DNA from: Cladorrhinum sp. PSN259 | Taxonomy: Eukaryota; Ascomycota; Sordariomycetes; Sordariales; Podosporaceae | DNA: 64,000 bases | Direction of reading: 5' to 3' | NCBI GenBank assembly: GCA_033725935.1 | Contig: MU867069.1 | Location: 496,001 to 560,000 of the forward strand | Program-made: the position numbers and the translations under genes | Shown here: positions 22,831 to 34,083 of the stretch, one piece after another | Layout: each line of letters opens with the position of its first letter | Numbering within the stretch: the first letter of the stretch is position 1 | The notes under the pieces: model-generated | What the model was told of the DNA's origin: nothing | What the model saw: the letters and a program-made list of their open reading frames with translations, nothing else | Databases searched by the model: none

Positions 22831-23511
22831 TTACAGATTAGCTTAGTACTCGTTCTGCTAGTAAGATGTGTTGAAAGTATGAGCATAGTATCTTGAAGGA
22901 AGAACTGCAATCGTGATTGCGGAACAGGCTGTCAGGATTTTATATCTAGATCACACATGAATATTTACTTGGTCTTGTTTTTGATTTATTTCTGAAGCGC
23001 ACAGTCAGTGCAAGGGCGAGCTCCGAGTTTCTTTGTCCTTCTGCCACGTCAGAAACTGATTAAGCTGGTGCTGCTCTGAGGCTATTTCACTTTTTCGATT
23101 ATGGAGTTCCTAAAAATCATCCGATTTGCTCTCAAAGATACATTGTGCCACGATCACGGTTCACTTTCACGCGTGTTCCGTTGCTGCAGACTACTATTCT
23201 TTGTCTACCTCAACGACAAGAATAAAAGTCATGTAGCTGTCAGAAATCCTTTGTCTACTAAACTGGTGCAGGTTTAATGATCCTATTGTTCGTGTTTTTT
23301 TTTCTTCGAGAATTTGCCGGATGTTACCTTGAATTCGCTTGTTGTTATTTCGAACTTGATGGTTCAAAGTTTTGTGGCCCATGATGAGATATTTAAGAAT
23401 GCTTTTAGTCACCATTAATGCCAAATGAGTCTTCGAACCACATACATTCATCCTCATTTATCATCCACACAACCAACTCGAACGTTAACACTCAATCATC
23501 CAACCCAAAAA
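22831..23511. other. Divergent promoter region
   Basis: About 680 bases between the minus-strand velvet-like gene and the plus-strand Nudix-like gene. A missing 5' exon of the former may lie at its left end. No other gene seen. Confidence 0.4.
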
Positions 23512-24480
23512 ATGGAGTCCTATTGCGGTCTTTCTAACTGCGGGCACAGCACGAGTGAGTGTCTTGCGTGGATGATCATTCAGCGGGGCAACATGTTCTT
23601 GTTGTTCAAGGGTCAAGAGTCACAAGTGCGTCCTCAGTTTAGCAATGTTTGGAGGCTCTGTATAATGCAGGATGCCTTCATCAAGTGTGGTATCGTACTT
23701 GACTCGGCTGTCCAAGAGATTATGCGGCTAGACACCGAATTTGACTACTTGGAATACGCTGGTGAGAAGGTCATGTGTTTGCGCCCACGGATCAGCGCGA
23801 CTGCCACTGAGTTCAACAAGTACATTGACAAGCTCACGGCTACCATGGCCAGGGATACAAAAGCATTCGGACACCTTAATCGATTCCCCCATGGGCGAGT
23901 TGCCTTGTATCCTACTCAGCATGCTCTTCCCGGGTACAGTGTGCCAAGGGATATCGCTGGTATCCTGGGCGTGACCACTCATTCTGTGTATGCAAACCTC
24001 TGGGTTAATGTTGATGGTAAAATCAAGGTTTGGGTCCGGAAAGCCGATGCCACTGACCACCTCTTTCACCACTGCTTCTCGGGGCTTGAACTTGCCAATG
24101 ACAGTGATCCCATTGCAGCACTTCAACGAATTGTCAAGGAGCATGGCCACAAGCATGATATCAAGGCAGTTGCTAAGCCACAGGGTCACATTGCGTTCAC
24201 CACAGTCCGTGATGACACTGCTGGATGGGTCGACAAGGGAACTCCTGAGGTTGGAAAGGTGTTTATCTTTGATATCGCCTACCTGTATTCAGGCTTCAGG
24301 TTTGAAACTAGTCCCTACCAGCTCATGTCCCCCATTAAGCTCCGCAAGGCCCTCTTTAGCTTGAAGTTTAACCCGACTTCTAGTCTTGTGATACTTGATT
24401 TTCTCTTGCGCCACAACTTTTTGGATGGTGTTTCTCCCCAAGCCATCGAGAAACTGACAGCCAGATTGCGGTATAATTAA
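23512..24480 (+). CDS. Nudix-like protein with an N-terminal DUF4743-type domain and a degenerate Nudix box
   Basis: Single exon of 322 residues from the ATG at 23512 (context caaaaaATGG). An upstream in-frame ATG at 23425 would add 29 residues but has a poor context. The N-terminal half alternates helices as in fungal thiamine-pyrophosphokinase-related Nudix proteins. Then ILGVTTHSVYANLWVN and KIKVWVRKADATDH match the strand before the Nudix box. The box itself (GLELANDSDPIAALQRIVKE) keeps the spacing but has lost most of the metal-binding Glu of the REuxEExGu core, so hydrolase activity is doubtful. A long C-terminal part (VGKVFIFDIAYLYSGF...) is retained. Family call is moderately sure; lost activity is inference. 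Confidence 0.55.
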   Translation: MESYCGLSNCGHSTSECLAWMIIQRGNMFLLFKGQESQVRPQFSNVWRLCIMQDAFIKCGIVLDSAVQEIMRLDTEFDYLEYAGEKVMCLRPRISATATEFNKYIDKLTATMARDTKAFGHLNRFPHGRVALYPTQHALPGYSVPRDIAGILGVTTHSVYANLWVNVDGKIKVWVRKADATDHLFHHCFSGLELANDSDPIAALQRIVKEHGHKHDIKAVAKPQGHIAFTTVRDDTAGWVDKGTPEVGKVFIFDIAYLYSGFRFETSPYQLMSPIKLRKALFSLKFNPTSSLVILDFLLRHNFLDGVSPQAIEKLTARLRYN

Positions 24481-25117
24481 GCTGTGGTGGTGCGGGTCTT
24501 ATGCATCGAAAGGTTTAGAAAACAATAAAAAATTAAAAAGAATTATATCCCCAAAATGTCAATCCAAAACTGTCAAAGTATGCATAAATATGTGTTGGGA
24601 ATGAAATTCTGATGATAAATATTGGAGGTCAAGTTGCGGTGAAGTTTCCAGATTTGTGTGACCCGACGCTGGTGATGTCAGTTGACAATGACAGGGTGGG
24701 CTGATAAAAACTTTTCCGGGCCACAAGAGGCAAACAATTTTTTATTTTTTTTTGGCTGAACGCAAATTTTCCGAATCTCCTCTCGCTAAGCATGCTAAGA
24801 TTGGTATGTGCCGACTTGGTGTGAAAAGATTCTTTGCATTTTAGATCATCATCATCAGCTATCCCAAGAGTCATTGGGACAATTGGAGATCATCAAAAAG
24901 TTAAAACAGGCATTTGCTCTGTTGATTTGGGAGCTCACCACCGAAAAAGTGCCAAGACATCAATTAAGTGGATTCGTGGGGAGCACACGGGCAGGGGTCA
25001 ATGGCGGGGTTTTAGGATCCACAAAAATTTTGAGGTCTGCGGGGTGCCATGTCCCAATTCGAACGATCCGCTGTCGGAGCTCCTCTTCCACAGCTTTGGT
25101 GGACGCTCATCAGTAAT

Positions 25118-25124
25118 TGAGTCA
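25118..25124. promoter_or_regulatory. Gcn4/CPC1-type site TGAGTCA
   Basis: Exact match to the palindromic bZIP consensus TGA(C/G)TCA, 154 bases before the LYS2 ATG. This is the expected target of the amino-acid-starvation regulator (Gcn4, CPC1, CpcA). A second match, TGACTCA at 25279-25285, overlaps the start codon and may be chance coding sequence. Confidence 0.55.
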
Positions 25125-25180
25125 CCACCTCTGCTCTGCTTTCTCCCACCCGAGGAAAAAAAAAACATCTCATTATTTTT

Positions 25181-25193
25181 ATAATATATATAG
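25181..25193 (+). promoter_or_regulatory. TATA-like element
   Basis: ataatatatatag, 85-97 bases before the LYS2 ATG and followed by a pyrimidine-rich leader. The position fits a TATA box or early initiation region. Confidence 0.35.
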
Positions 25194-25277
25194 ATACAAG
25201 TCCCCAATTCCTCTACTCAATTTGAGTTTCCTTTTCTCCAATTATACACATCTCCCACAATTGCTGCTTCCCTCACC

Positions 25278-28200
25278 ATGACTCAACTACCAGACCCCAC
25301 CGTCGACCTTGACTGGTCAGGCTATGTCGGCTCGATCCAGGAGCACTTCCGCGCCCAAGCAGAGGCTCATCCTGACCGTACCTGCGTTGTCGAGACCAAG
25401 TCCTCTACTACTCCCGAGAGACGATTCACCTACCGCCAGATCTACGAGGCCTCAAACACATTAGCATGGCACCTACACAATGCTGGCGTTACCAATGGAG
25501 ATGTAGTCATGATCTGGGCCCACCGCTCAGTAGACTTGGTGGTTGCCCTCATGGGTATTTTGGTATGGTGTTCCTGTTGTTTTCTCTGTGTCCCATTTGC
25601 TGTGATTCTGGGACTGACATTGTCCCCTCCCCCCTTTCCCAGGCATCCGGCGCAACCATGACAGTCCTTGATCCCGCGTATCCTCCTGCCAGACAACAAA
25701 TCTACCTCGAAGTCTCGCAACCACGCGCGTTGTTGAGAATTGGGCGTGCCACAGACGAGAATGGCCCCCTTGCTCCCATGGTGCAGCAATATATCGACGA
25801 GAACCTACAACTCAAGGCAGAGGTTCCCGAATTAAGACTCCGGGACGATGGCTTCCTTTACGGCGGTGAGATTGACGGCAAGGATATCTTCGCCGATGTT
25901 AGGCAGTCTGTTTCCGCTCCTCCAGACGTCATCGTCGGCCCGGACTCTAACCCAACACTCTCCTTTACTTCCGGCAGTGAGGGCCGGCCGAAGGGTGTTT
26001 TGGGTCGCCATTTCAGTTTGGTCAAGTACTTTGGTTGGATGGCAGAGCGCTTTGGTCTTTCATCTGAGAGCAGGTATACGCTGCTTTCTGGCATTGCACA
26101 TGATCCTGTCCAGCGCGATATCTTCACGCCCCTATTCCTTGGCGCACAATTGCTGGTACCTTCGCGTGAAGACATCCAACACGAGAAGTTGGCTGAGTGG
26201 ATGCGCGAGCACAAGCCTACCGTCACGCACTTGACCCCAGCCATGGGTCAGATTCTGGTTGGAGGAGCTACTGCCGAGTTTCCGAGTCTCGCGAGTGTTT
26301 TCTTTGTCGGCGATGTTCTCACCACAAGAGACTGCCGCGCCCTTCGACGGCTCGCCATCAATGCCAACATCATCAACATGTATGGTACTACCGAGACTCA
26401 GAGAGCAGTCAGTTACTACGAGATTCCGAGCCGCGCGAGAGAACCCGACTACCTCGATAAGCTCAAGGATACTGTGCCGGCTGGTACCGGCATGCAAAAT
26501 GTCCAGCTTTTGGTCGTCAACCGAGAGAACCGTACCGAGCAATGCAAGGTTGGCGAGGTTGGTGAGATCTTTGTTCGCGCTGCTGGTCTTGCTGAGTAAG
26601 TTACATCTTTAGAGTTGAATTGCACATTGTCGAAAACTAATCATCATTGATTTCAGGGGTTATCTGGGCGACCCGGCACTGAACGAGGAGAAGTTTGTTT
26701 CGAACTGGTTTGTTGACAATCAGAAGTGGGTCGAGGCCGACGCGAAGCTCAACAAGAACGAGCCATGGAGAAAGTACTATCAGGGCCCCAGAGACAGGAT
26801 GTACCGCACCGGAGATCTCGGTCGCTATCTCGAATCGGGAGATGTCGAGTGCGTTGGTCGTGCTGACGACCAGGTCAAGATTCGCGGTTTCCGCATCGAG
26901 TTGAACGACATCGACAGCAATTTGAGCCAGAACCCTCTCATCCGCGACTGCAAGACCCTCGTCCGAAGAGATCGTAACGAAGAACCGACATTAGTCAGCT
27001 ACATCGTCCCCGAGAACAAGGAGTGGCAGCGCTGGCTCAGTGATCGGGGCTTGGCGGACGTTGAAGACGAGGGTGTTGAGATGGGACCAGTCACAGTCTA
27101 CCTCAAGAAGTACAGAAGAATGCAGACTGAGGTGCGCGACCACTTGAGCACCCGCCTACCCACCTACGCCGTACCTACCATCTATATCGTTCTCAACAAG
27201 CTACCTCTTAACCCCAACGGCAAGGTTGACAAGCCCAACCTTCCTTTCCCCGATGTTGCCGAGCGTGTCGAGGATGCATCCGAGGACGATATCAAGAACT
27301 GGGAGTCCCTTACTCAGACTGAGCAAACCGTTGCCCAGCTGTGGGCTGATGTTATTCGCGGTCTGAACCCCAAGACCATTAAGCGGGAAAATGGCTTTTT
27401 CGACCTTGGTGGACACAGTTTGCTGGCTCAGCAGTTCCTCCTCACTGTTCGCAAGAGCCTCGGTACCGAGGTTTCCATCAACACTCTTTACGAGCACCCC
27501 AGCTTGGCTGGATTCAGCGCTCAGGTCGATAAACTTGCCAACCACGAGACTGGCACTGTGGGCCCCGAGGCTGGCGAGGCTGCCTATTCCAAGTCCCTTG
27601 AGGAGCTCATCCATCAGCTTCCTGCCGAGTACCAGACCGCTGACAGGGAGGCATTGGACACTGCCGAGCAGCTGACGATCTTCCTCACCGGCGCCACCGG
27701 GTTCTTGGGTTCATACCTTGTGCAGGAGGTTCTCAGCCGGACCGCTCGCAGTGTCAAGCTCATTGCGCACGTTCGTGGTGCGAAGGAGCCGACAGCGGCC
27801 CTTGCCCGATTGAAGCGCTCACTCCAGGGGTATGGCCTGTGGAAGGATGAGTGGGTCGGAAGGCTGACCGCTGTCGTGGGTGACCTTACCCAACCCCAGC
27901 TTGGTCTCGACGAGGCAACCTGGAAGACGTTGGCGGATGAGGTTGATATCGTCATTCACAATGGTGCCACCGTTCACTGGGTCAAGAGATACCAGGATAT
28001 GATGGCCGCAAACGTTCTCTCTACCCTCGATGCAATGAAGCTTTGCAGTGAGGGGAAGCCCAAGGTCTTCTCGTTTATCAGCTCCACCAGCGTTCTTGAC
28101 ACGGATTACTACATTGAGCTGTCTCACGAGCAAATCCGGAGCGGCCAGGGTGCCGTTTTGGAGAGCGATGACATGAACGGCAGCAGCACTGGTCTCGGCA

Positions 28201-28952
28201 CTGGTTATGGCCAGACCAAGTGGGTCTCGGAGCAACTTGTTCGTGAGGCTGGCAGACGCGGCCTTGTTGGTTCTGTCGTCCGTCCTGGTTACATCCTCGG
28301 TGACTCCGACACTGGCGTCTGCAACGTTGACGACTTCTTGATCCGCATGCTCAAGGGCTGCATCCAGCTGTCGTCCAGGCCGCGCATTGTCAACACCGTC
28401 AACGCGGTTCCCGTCAACCATGTTGCCAAAGTAGTGGTTGCTTCCGCGCTGAACCCTCTCGCTGCGGATGAGCAGGGCAACGTTCATGTCGTCCACGTCA
28501 CCGCTCATCCCCGCTACCGCATGAACGAGTACCTGTCTTCACTCGAGTTCTACGGCTACAAGGCCCCAGAGGTGAGCTATGAGGACTGGAAGAGCGCTCT
28601 CGAGCAGTTCGTCTCTGCCGGTTCGCTCGAGAAGGATCAGGAGCAGCATGCGCTCATGCCTCTGTATCACTTCTGCGTGAACGACCTGCCTGCCAATACT
28701 CGTGCCCCCGAGATGGACGACAGAAATGCAGTTGCAATTCTCAAGGCCGATGCCGACAAGTGGACTGGTGTTGATGACAGCACTGGACACGGAGTCAGCA
28801 GAGATGATGTCGGCAAGTACCTCCGTTATCTTACTCAGACCAACTTCATTGGTCTTCCCAAGGAAAGGGGCAGGCCTCTTCCTGAACTCAAGCCCGAGGT
28901 GCTTGAGGCACTTTCTCTTGGTGCAGCTGGTGGCCGTGGAGGTGCTCAATAG
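25278..28952 (+). CDS. LYS2: L-2-aminoadipate reductase (large subunit)
   Basis: Exons 25278-25562, 25643-26595 and 26657-28952, all in phase, about 1177 residues, with the full-length domain order of fungal Lys2. It activates L-2-aminoadipate as the adenylate, loads it on a phosphopantetheine arm and reduces it with NADPH to the semialdehyde in lysine synthesis. The adenylation domain (about 1-560) has SFTSGSEGRPKG, YGTTETQ, YRTGDLGR and NGKVDK. The carrier domain has GGHSLLA with Ser667 as the phosphopantetheine site. The reductase domain has TGATGFLG at 757-764 for NADPH and the Y930-x3-K934 catalytic pair (YGQTK). It needs a phosphopantetheinyl transferase (Lys5-type), which is not in this window. 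The upstream TGAGTCA suggests cross-pathway control. No lesions seen. Confidence 0.97.
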
Positions 28953-29324
28953 AGAGATCTCTTTTATTTTTTATGGGATAGATAAAATCTGGGCATTTGT
29001 GTAAATTTGGAAGGAATTGTTACCATATCGGGCGGTTGCAAGCGTTAAGATAAGTAGAGCGCGGATTATAAAATGATTGGGATCAATAAAACTTTGGGTT
29101 TCTTTTCTTTGCACTATACCCTTATCTTTACATGCCAATATGAGCTGGTATGTTGTACTATCTGTCTCTAGCAACTTTTTGGACCCTGACTCTCGTTTCT
29201 AACCACTGTCCCTTGTTGTAACGTTGCCAGTATTTTCAAGTTTCTTTCCTGATTTCGCTTTCTATCTCCCGAGGTACCCAAGCTTGTAAACAGAAAGCCG
29301 AATTTGGTGGCTGTCAATCTTTTA
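28953..29324. other. Tail-to-tail intergenic region
   Basis: Shared 3' flank of LYS2 (plus) and the SET-domain gene (minus). AT-rich, nothing else seen. Confidence 0.6.
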
Positions 29325-30731
29325 TTATTTACCTTTATCTTTATTTGTTCTTGGTTTCCTCACCTTGATGCTCCAGCTCCAGTGCCCCTTCACATCCGCC
29401 AACAGCTCCCGCATACTGACCACATCCCCAGCCTGCTCACCATACTCCCTCTCCAGCGCAGCCACGGCTTCCTTTGCATACTCTAACGCCTTCTCCTCGT
29501 TACCGAACATGCTGTACATAAGTGCCGCCCTGGTGTAAGTGGGCGCCATGTAAGCTTCCAGCCTCTCGTCGAGGTAAAGCTGGATCAGCCGCCCTCCCAT
29601 TTCGGGTCTGACGTCTCTGCCGTTGTTGGTCGCCATTTTGTCTTCGATTTCTTTTTCCAGCTTGCGGATCTCGCGCACCCGGGCGTCCGAGGCCATTGAT
29701 TCCAGGTCCGGAAGGGAACACTGCGTGCAGGTGCAGTCGAACCCCCAGATGGAAGACAGTTGTTTCTGGCGCTCCGCGCGGACGTTTCGCCCGTAAATGT
29801 ACGAGACTGTCAGTTCCTCCCCGGGGTTGATGTCGCGGACGGCGATTGAGGTGTGTGTCAGGGAGGATAGGCGGTAGTGGACACTTGGGATTTCAAATTT
29901 GTTAGTAGGTGAGGAGGGAAAGGCAAGTGGGGGAAAAAAGGGGTGGAAAAGGGTGGGGAGAGGGGTTTGTGTTTACTTTGGTCTACAATCGTGATTCATG
30001 CGACTGACGTCTGGAAAGACGGCAAAGTGCTCCGAGTGAGGCTCCTTCCCGTCGAGAGGCATCCTGAAAGAGTTTTTGTCGACTTTGGCTATTATCGTTT
30101 CTCCGTACTGGCGCATGAACTTTTGGGCTGCCTGCTCGGGGAGCCGGCCGAGGGCGGCTTCGTAAAGCTTTTCTCTGACGTTTGCGTCGAGAGAGACGTG
30201 CGACTTCATCACGATGAGAAGAGTTGGCGTCCGTTCCATGATGATTTCCCCCTTGCGGATTGTGCGGTTGGCGATGAGGCCCACTCCCTTTCCGGGAATC
30301 TGCCTCTCGTAGTATGCTGTCGGTTCGACTTGTCGGCTTTGAGGGATGGGGAAGTTGGCTGCGAGCCAGGCGATGCGTTGTGTCGAGATGAGGGCGATGC
30401 CGTCGCCTACATCTGTGTTCCAGTACATGCAGAAGTCGCCGATGCAGTGTTGGGGGCCTTGCCATCCTGGTGGGAGTTCGTACTCGTCTTCCTCGTCTTC
30501 CTCGCCGAATTTGAATTCATCGCGGTTGGCGTTTGAGAGTGGTTTCTGGTCGTGGTTAAGCACATTCGGCGCCAATATCTTCCGCTTCGGGGATAATGAT
30601 GGACATATTTCTTGATTTCCCTGTGTGAGCGGCTGTAGACACTTCTCGGACGCTGAGATTTGATCTCGGCCTTGTACGCTTCCTACAAGGATGACCAAGG
30701 CGGCGAAGGAAACAAGATCGAGTAAATACAT
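29325..30731 (-). CDS. SET-domain protein with N-terminal signal sequence
   Basis: Exons 30731-29977 and 29883-29325, in phase, about 437 residues. The ATG at 30731 begins a hydrophobic segment (MYLLDLVSFAALVILVGSVQ) that looks like a signal peptide. A linker of about 80 acidic residues (FGEEDEEDEYELPPGW) precedes the SET core. The core shows GKGVGLIANRTIRKGEIIM, then MNHDCRPN (the catalytic-fold NHxC box, split by the intron) and GEELTVSYIYG. A post-SET Cys cluster follows (FDCTCTQCSLPDLE). The C-terminal helices (about 320-430) are TPR-like. SET proteins are lysine methyltransferases, but secretory targeting would be unusual; many such fungal genes exist with unknown substrate. An internal in-frame start would remove the signal. 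Confidence 0.75.
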
Positions 30732-31687
30732 CCTGAACAACAGGAGTGGGTAACAAATTGTGCACAAAGATGAGAGTCAGACATTGTATCGCAAAACTGA
30801 AACTACATGGCTCTTATATACATCTAGAGAAGCTGTCTCATGTTAAAGGCCGGTAAATAGGAATGTGGCCAATGATGGTCTGGAGATTTGCCTAAATCAC
30901 GGCCAAATGCGGTATGCGGCAATGCCCAGCAGAGAGTGGTGCAGATCACTGGTGCCGGGTATCTTGTAACCCCTGCTCCCGTGCCTTGGGAGAACTTGGT
31001 ATTACGGAAAGAACCAAACTGGTCAATTGTCAGGGAACATCTGGCTTCTACCATTCTACCGTTCGGCATCATATGGATGATGAGCAGAGACCCATATCCG
31101 TTAAGGCCCAAAGCATCAAGACCTGAGAGGTGGAGCAGCTTTGGCAAGATATTTGCCGTTGAGTACCAGTTCTCCACACATCAGACATCTAGGAACGTTT
31201 TTTAACCTAAGAATGATTCTCAATGCTGCAGCACCTAAACTAGAAATTAGGAAAGCTCATCATGTTTTAACAAACATGTTTACATCCTTTGCTTACCCTA
31301 AAAACCCCCAGAACGCAATGGACCGCAAGAAACCATAAATATCAAAGAGTTTGGAATGTTTTTAAGAAATATTGAATTGAATAGATGAAGCCAGAGCAAT
31401 TGTTAAATCTGAGCATATGCAAATTCAAGAAAATTAAAGAGGCATTTCAGACGATTTCAGTGCAAGTTTGATAGGCGCATCTAATATTAAAAGAGTGTAG
31501 GCTTGAATTTCAAGCTGAGAAGCTACCTAGCTACGTAATAATCCAAACGAGTGTGCTGTTACCAAACTCCATTCATAATCCTGAGACTTTCCATCAAGCT
31601 GATAACCCCTTTTCTCCCCTTCTGCCCCTTTCTTTCCCCAATCTTGGTTCTCTCATTGACAGACTTTCAGTGCTGTCCTCGGTTGAC
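30732..31687. other. Intergenic
   Basis: No gene supported. The 117-codon minus-strand frame near 31177-30824 lacks an ATG. The right part is AT-rich. Confidence 0.5.
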
Positions 31688-32218
31688 TTATCTCCGGGTG
31701 ACCTGAACCGAGTTGATAGGAAGACGTTTGCTAGAAATGTACTCGTTGAGTTCGCCATACATGTTGTATGCTGAACATCCTCCTACTCCCTCTGCACAAA
31801 CATGGCCTCGAAGATCCACGGCGCTGCAGTGGGCACAGCAGTTGACGCCGATGACTTTGGCTGTGGCAGTTCCCGTTGGATTGTTGTTGCCAAGGCCGTT
31901 GGACTGCCAGTTCCAGCATGAGCAACACAGCATCCACCAATTATCAAATCGGTTCGGGAGAAAATTGAGGCCCGAAAGTGTTTCTATCCGCTTGCGTTGG
32001 CTGTTGAACAGCTCCGTTCCGTCGTTGGTGGTATATCCACATCCTTTTGGACATGGAATTCCTCTCTGTCGGCTGGAAGGTAGTGTATAATCACCCTCCT
32101 TCATGGGGACAAGCTCGCGGTTGCCTGTGAGGCGGCAGTCGTGGCCCCAGTACGCGACTTGAACGTCTAATGTGAGATGAGGAGCACCTCGCCTGTTGCC
32201 TTGAGCATTTCCGGCCAT
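31688..32218 (-). CDS. Hypothetical Cys-rich small protein
   Basis: Single ATG-started frame of 176 residues, with 13 cysteines in pairs: PCPKGCGY, LCCSCWNW, NCCAHC, HVCAEGVGGC. The paired spacing suggests zinc binding (two ribbon-like knuckles) or disulfides. There is no signal peptide (start MAGNAQGNRRG), so zinc is the more natural reading. A tryptophan-rich patch (NWWML, NWQSN) sits in the middle. No family recognised. The plus strand has a competing frame of no clear character. Codon texture and the Cys pattern favour a real gene. Confidence 0.5.
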   Translation of the reverse strand: MAGNAQGNRRGAPHLTLDVQVAYWGHDCRLTGNRELVPMKEGDYTLPSSRQRGIPCPKGCGYTTNDGTELFNSQRKRIETLSGLNFLPNRFDNWWMLCCSCWNWQSNGLGNNNPTGTATAKVIGVNCCAHCSAVDLRGHVCAEGVGGCSAYNMYGELNEYISSKRLPINSVQVTRR

Positions 32219-34083
32219 TTTCCGAGTCTTGGGGGTGTTTTATGTTCACTTGAGTCGTTTGCGGTGCAGGGCGAATTTGATCTCAGAGATATGGATAACA
32301 AAGAATGTACGGTAAATAATAGTGAGGGAACCCGTGTCTGTCTTCATTCCCGTTTTATAGGTGACTGTTGATGCTGATCAAGTTTGAATTGGCTTAGTTG
32401 CAGTTGAGCTTTCAATCAGGCCAGATGGTGTGAGAGATGATTCCACTGTCGAAAGATCAGACTGACTTGTTTAGGTTGAAAGTTCAAACTGGAGAATTAC
32501 CTGGGACGTTGCTGGGGTATTTATAGACAAGCCATCAAAAGGTGGAATGGCAAGTATTGGACGGTTCTACGTGCAATACGAAAAAAACAGTGCGCGGACC
32601 GGAAGGAAATGCGTCAGAGATACAATGTACAAAGTATCATGCTTCAAAAGCATAAAACGTGACGTACCGAGAAGGGTTCGTGCGGATATTACGTACACGT
32701 GCGTGTGGACGCCGAATGCCTTGTGTGCGATAGGCTAGGCTAGATTCATAGCTTCTCCGGCTTGGCCAATGGTCTGTGTATTCCCTTATTCAGGGGTTTG
32801 TGCATGTATGTACCCAGCTACAACATCCGGCCGAGTGGTTAACGTACCGTCTGGTGAGAATCACACGAAACCCCACCCCGCCCTCTCGGAGCTTCCTGTC
32901 ACCACCATATCGCACTTTGTGGCACTGCTGAGATTTCATCAGCATGCTTACGCATTATAGCAAACAACTTGGACGGAAATCCTCCGTAACAAAGGTTTAT
33001 GAGCTGATGAAGACCCACCGGTCTTGGCCTTTGTATCAGTTGAAAGTTCCGGCATCTCATTTCATCATCGGATCAACTATATGAACACTAGAGAGTAATA
33101 GTACGTAACGTACTGTAGGTTTGTCTCAACGCTGCCTGTAACGTGCTCACAGGACCTACACCGGGTTTAGGTAGATGGTTTCATTCCAAGTTACTGTAAG
33201 TCCTTTAGGATTATTCCAACAGCCAGGTACCTAACCACGACCCATTCAAACAACTCTCGGCCGATACGATCATAAAGAACTGGCCAGATGATCTGATGAC
33301 TCCTCCCCTACATGGCCTGTTTCGGCCACGAGAACGGCTGAGCGACGGAATCGGGGGCTTTAGCTCTTGCTCCGGACCCTTCTCCGTTCTTGAGCCTTTG
33401 AGTCATTTCTGGTGGCCTGATTACATTCACATGAACTTGTTCAAACTCACTCGTCCGATTCGTCAGCTTGGTGTAACTATGCCAAACGATTCATAGTAAT
33501 CCCACTCATATCTTTTGTTTGCATTATACTTAGAGGGTCACGGCCACGGGCTCAAGCGAAAATGGGTACAGGTAGATTGAAAGCCACGGGTGCTGCCAGT
33601 GACATGTACATATTGGTAGCTATATTCAGCCATCTTTGACTCTCAGAAGTAACCTTCGCACCCAATCAATCAACTTCACAGGTAACCCATATTTCAAGAC
33701 CTCTTCAACCTTCAAGTTTCTCTGTCCAGGAGGCCTCAAACACCAACACAAACAGTATACCCCAAGCACCAGTTCGTGCACCCTGAATCCGCAAACGTAT
33801 TCCAGGCGTAAAACTGCGCCAGATTAATGGCATTTGCCCCAGCGTTGAGAGAAGCATTGTGTTCTGTTCCAATTGTCACGTACTCTAGTATTTCTATGAC
33901 AAAGAAATCCAAAAAGTCCCCAAGGCTCCCAACAAACCTTCTTTTCATTCCCATCCCCGTTCCTTGTCTCTTTTCTTGATCCCTCCTTGCCAATCATCCT
34001 CCAGTTCCTACATTCACACACACACACACACACCGTGACCATCACTAACGCGCATCAGCCAATAAACTTACCGACAGCCAGTC
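32219..34083. other. Long intergenic region
   Basis: About 1.9 kb with no supportable gene. A tRNA-like GGCCGAGTGGTTAA at about 32831 was examined and rejected. A (CA)n run lies at 34015-34033. Confidence 0.5.
34015..34033. repeat. (CA)n microsatellite
   Basis: About nine CA units close to the 3' end of the Ser/Gly-rich gene. Confidence 0.85.

Larger units (their letters stand above)
24481..25277. other. Upstream region of the lysine gene
   Basis: Contains no gene. The downstream half is the LYS2-type promoter with the Gcn4-type site and TATA-like run listed separately. Confidence 0.5.

Noticed and set aside
30824..31177. 117-codon minus-strand frame
   Set aside because: No ATG, no domain, and codon use like the surrounding intergenic DNA.
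32820..32880. tRNA-like A-box (GGCCGAGTGGTTAA)
   Set aside because: No matching B-box, no acceptor stem and no anticodon arm could be formed around it.
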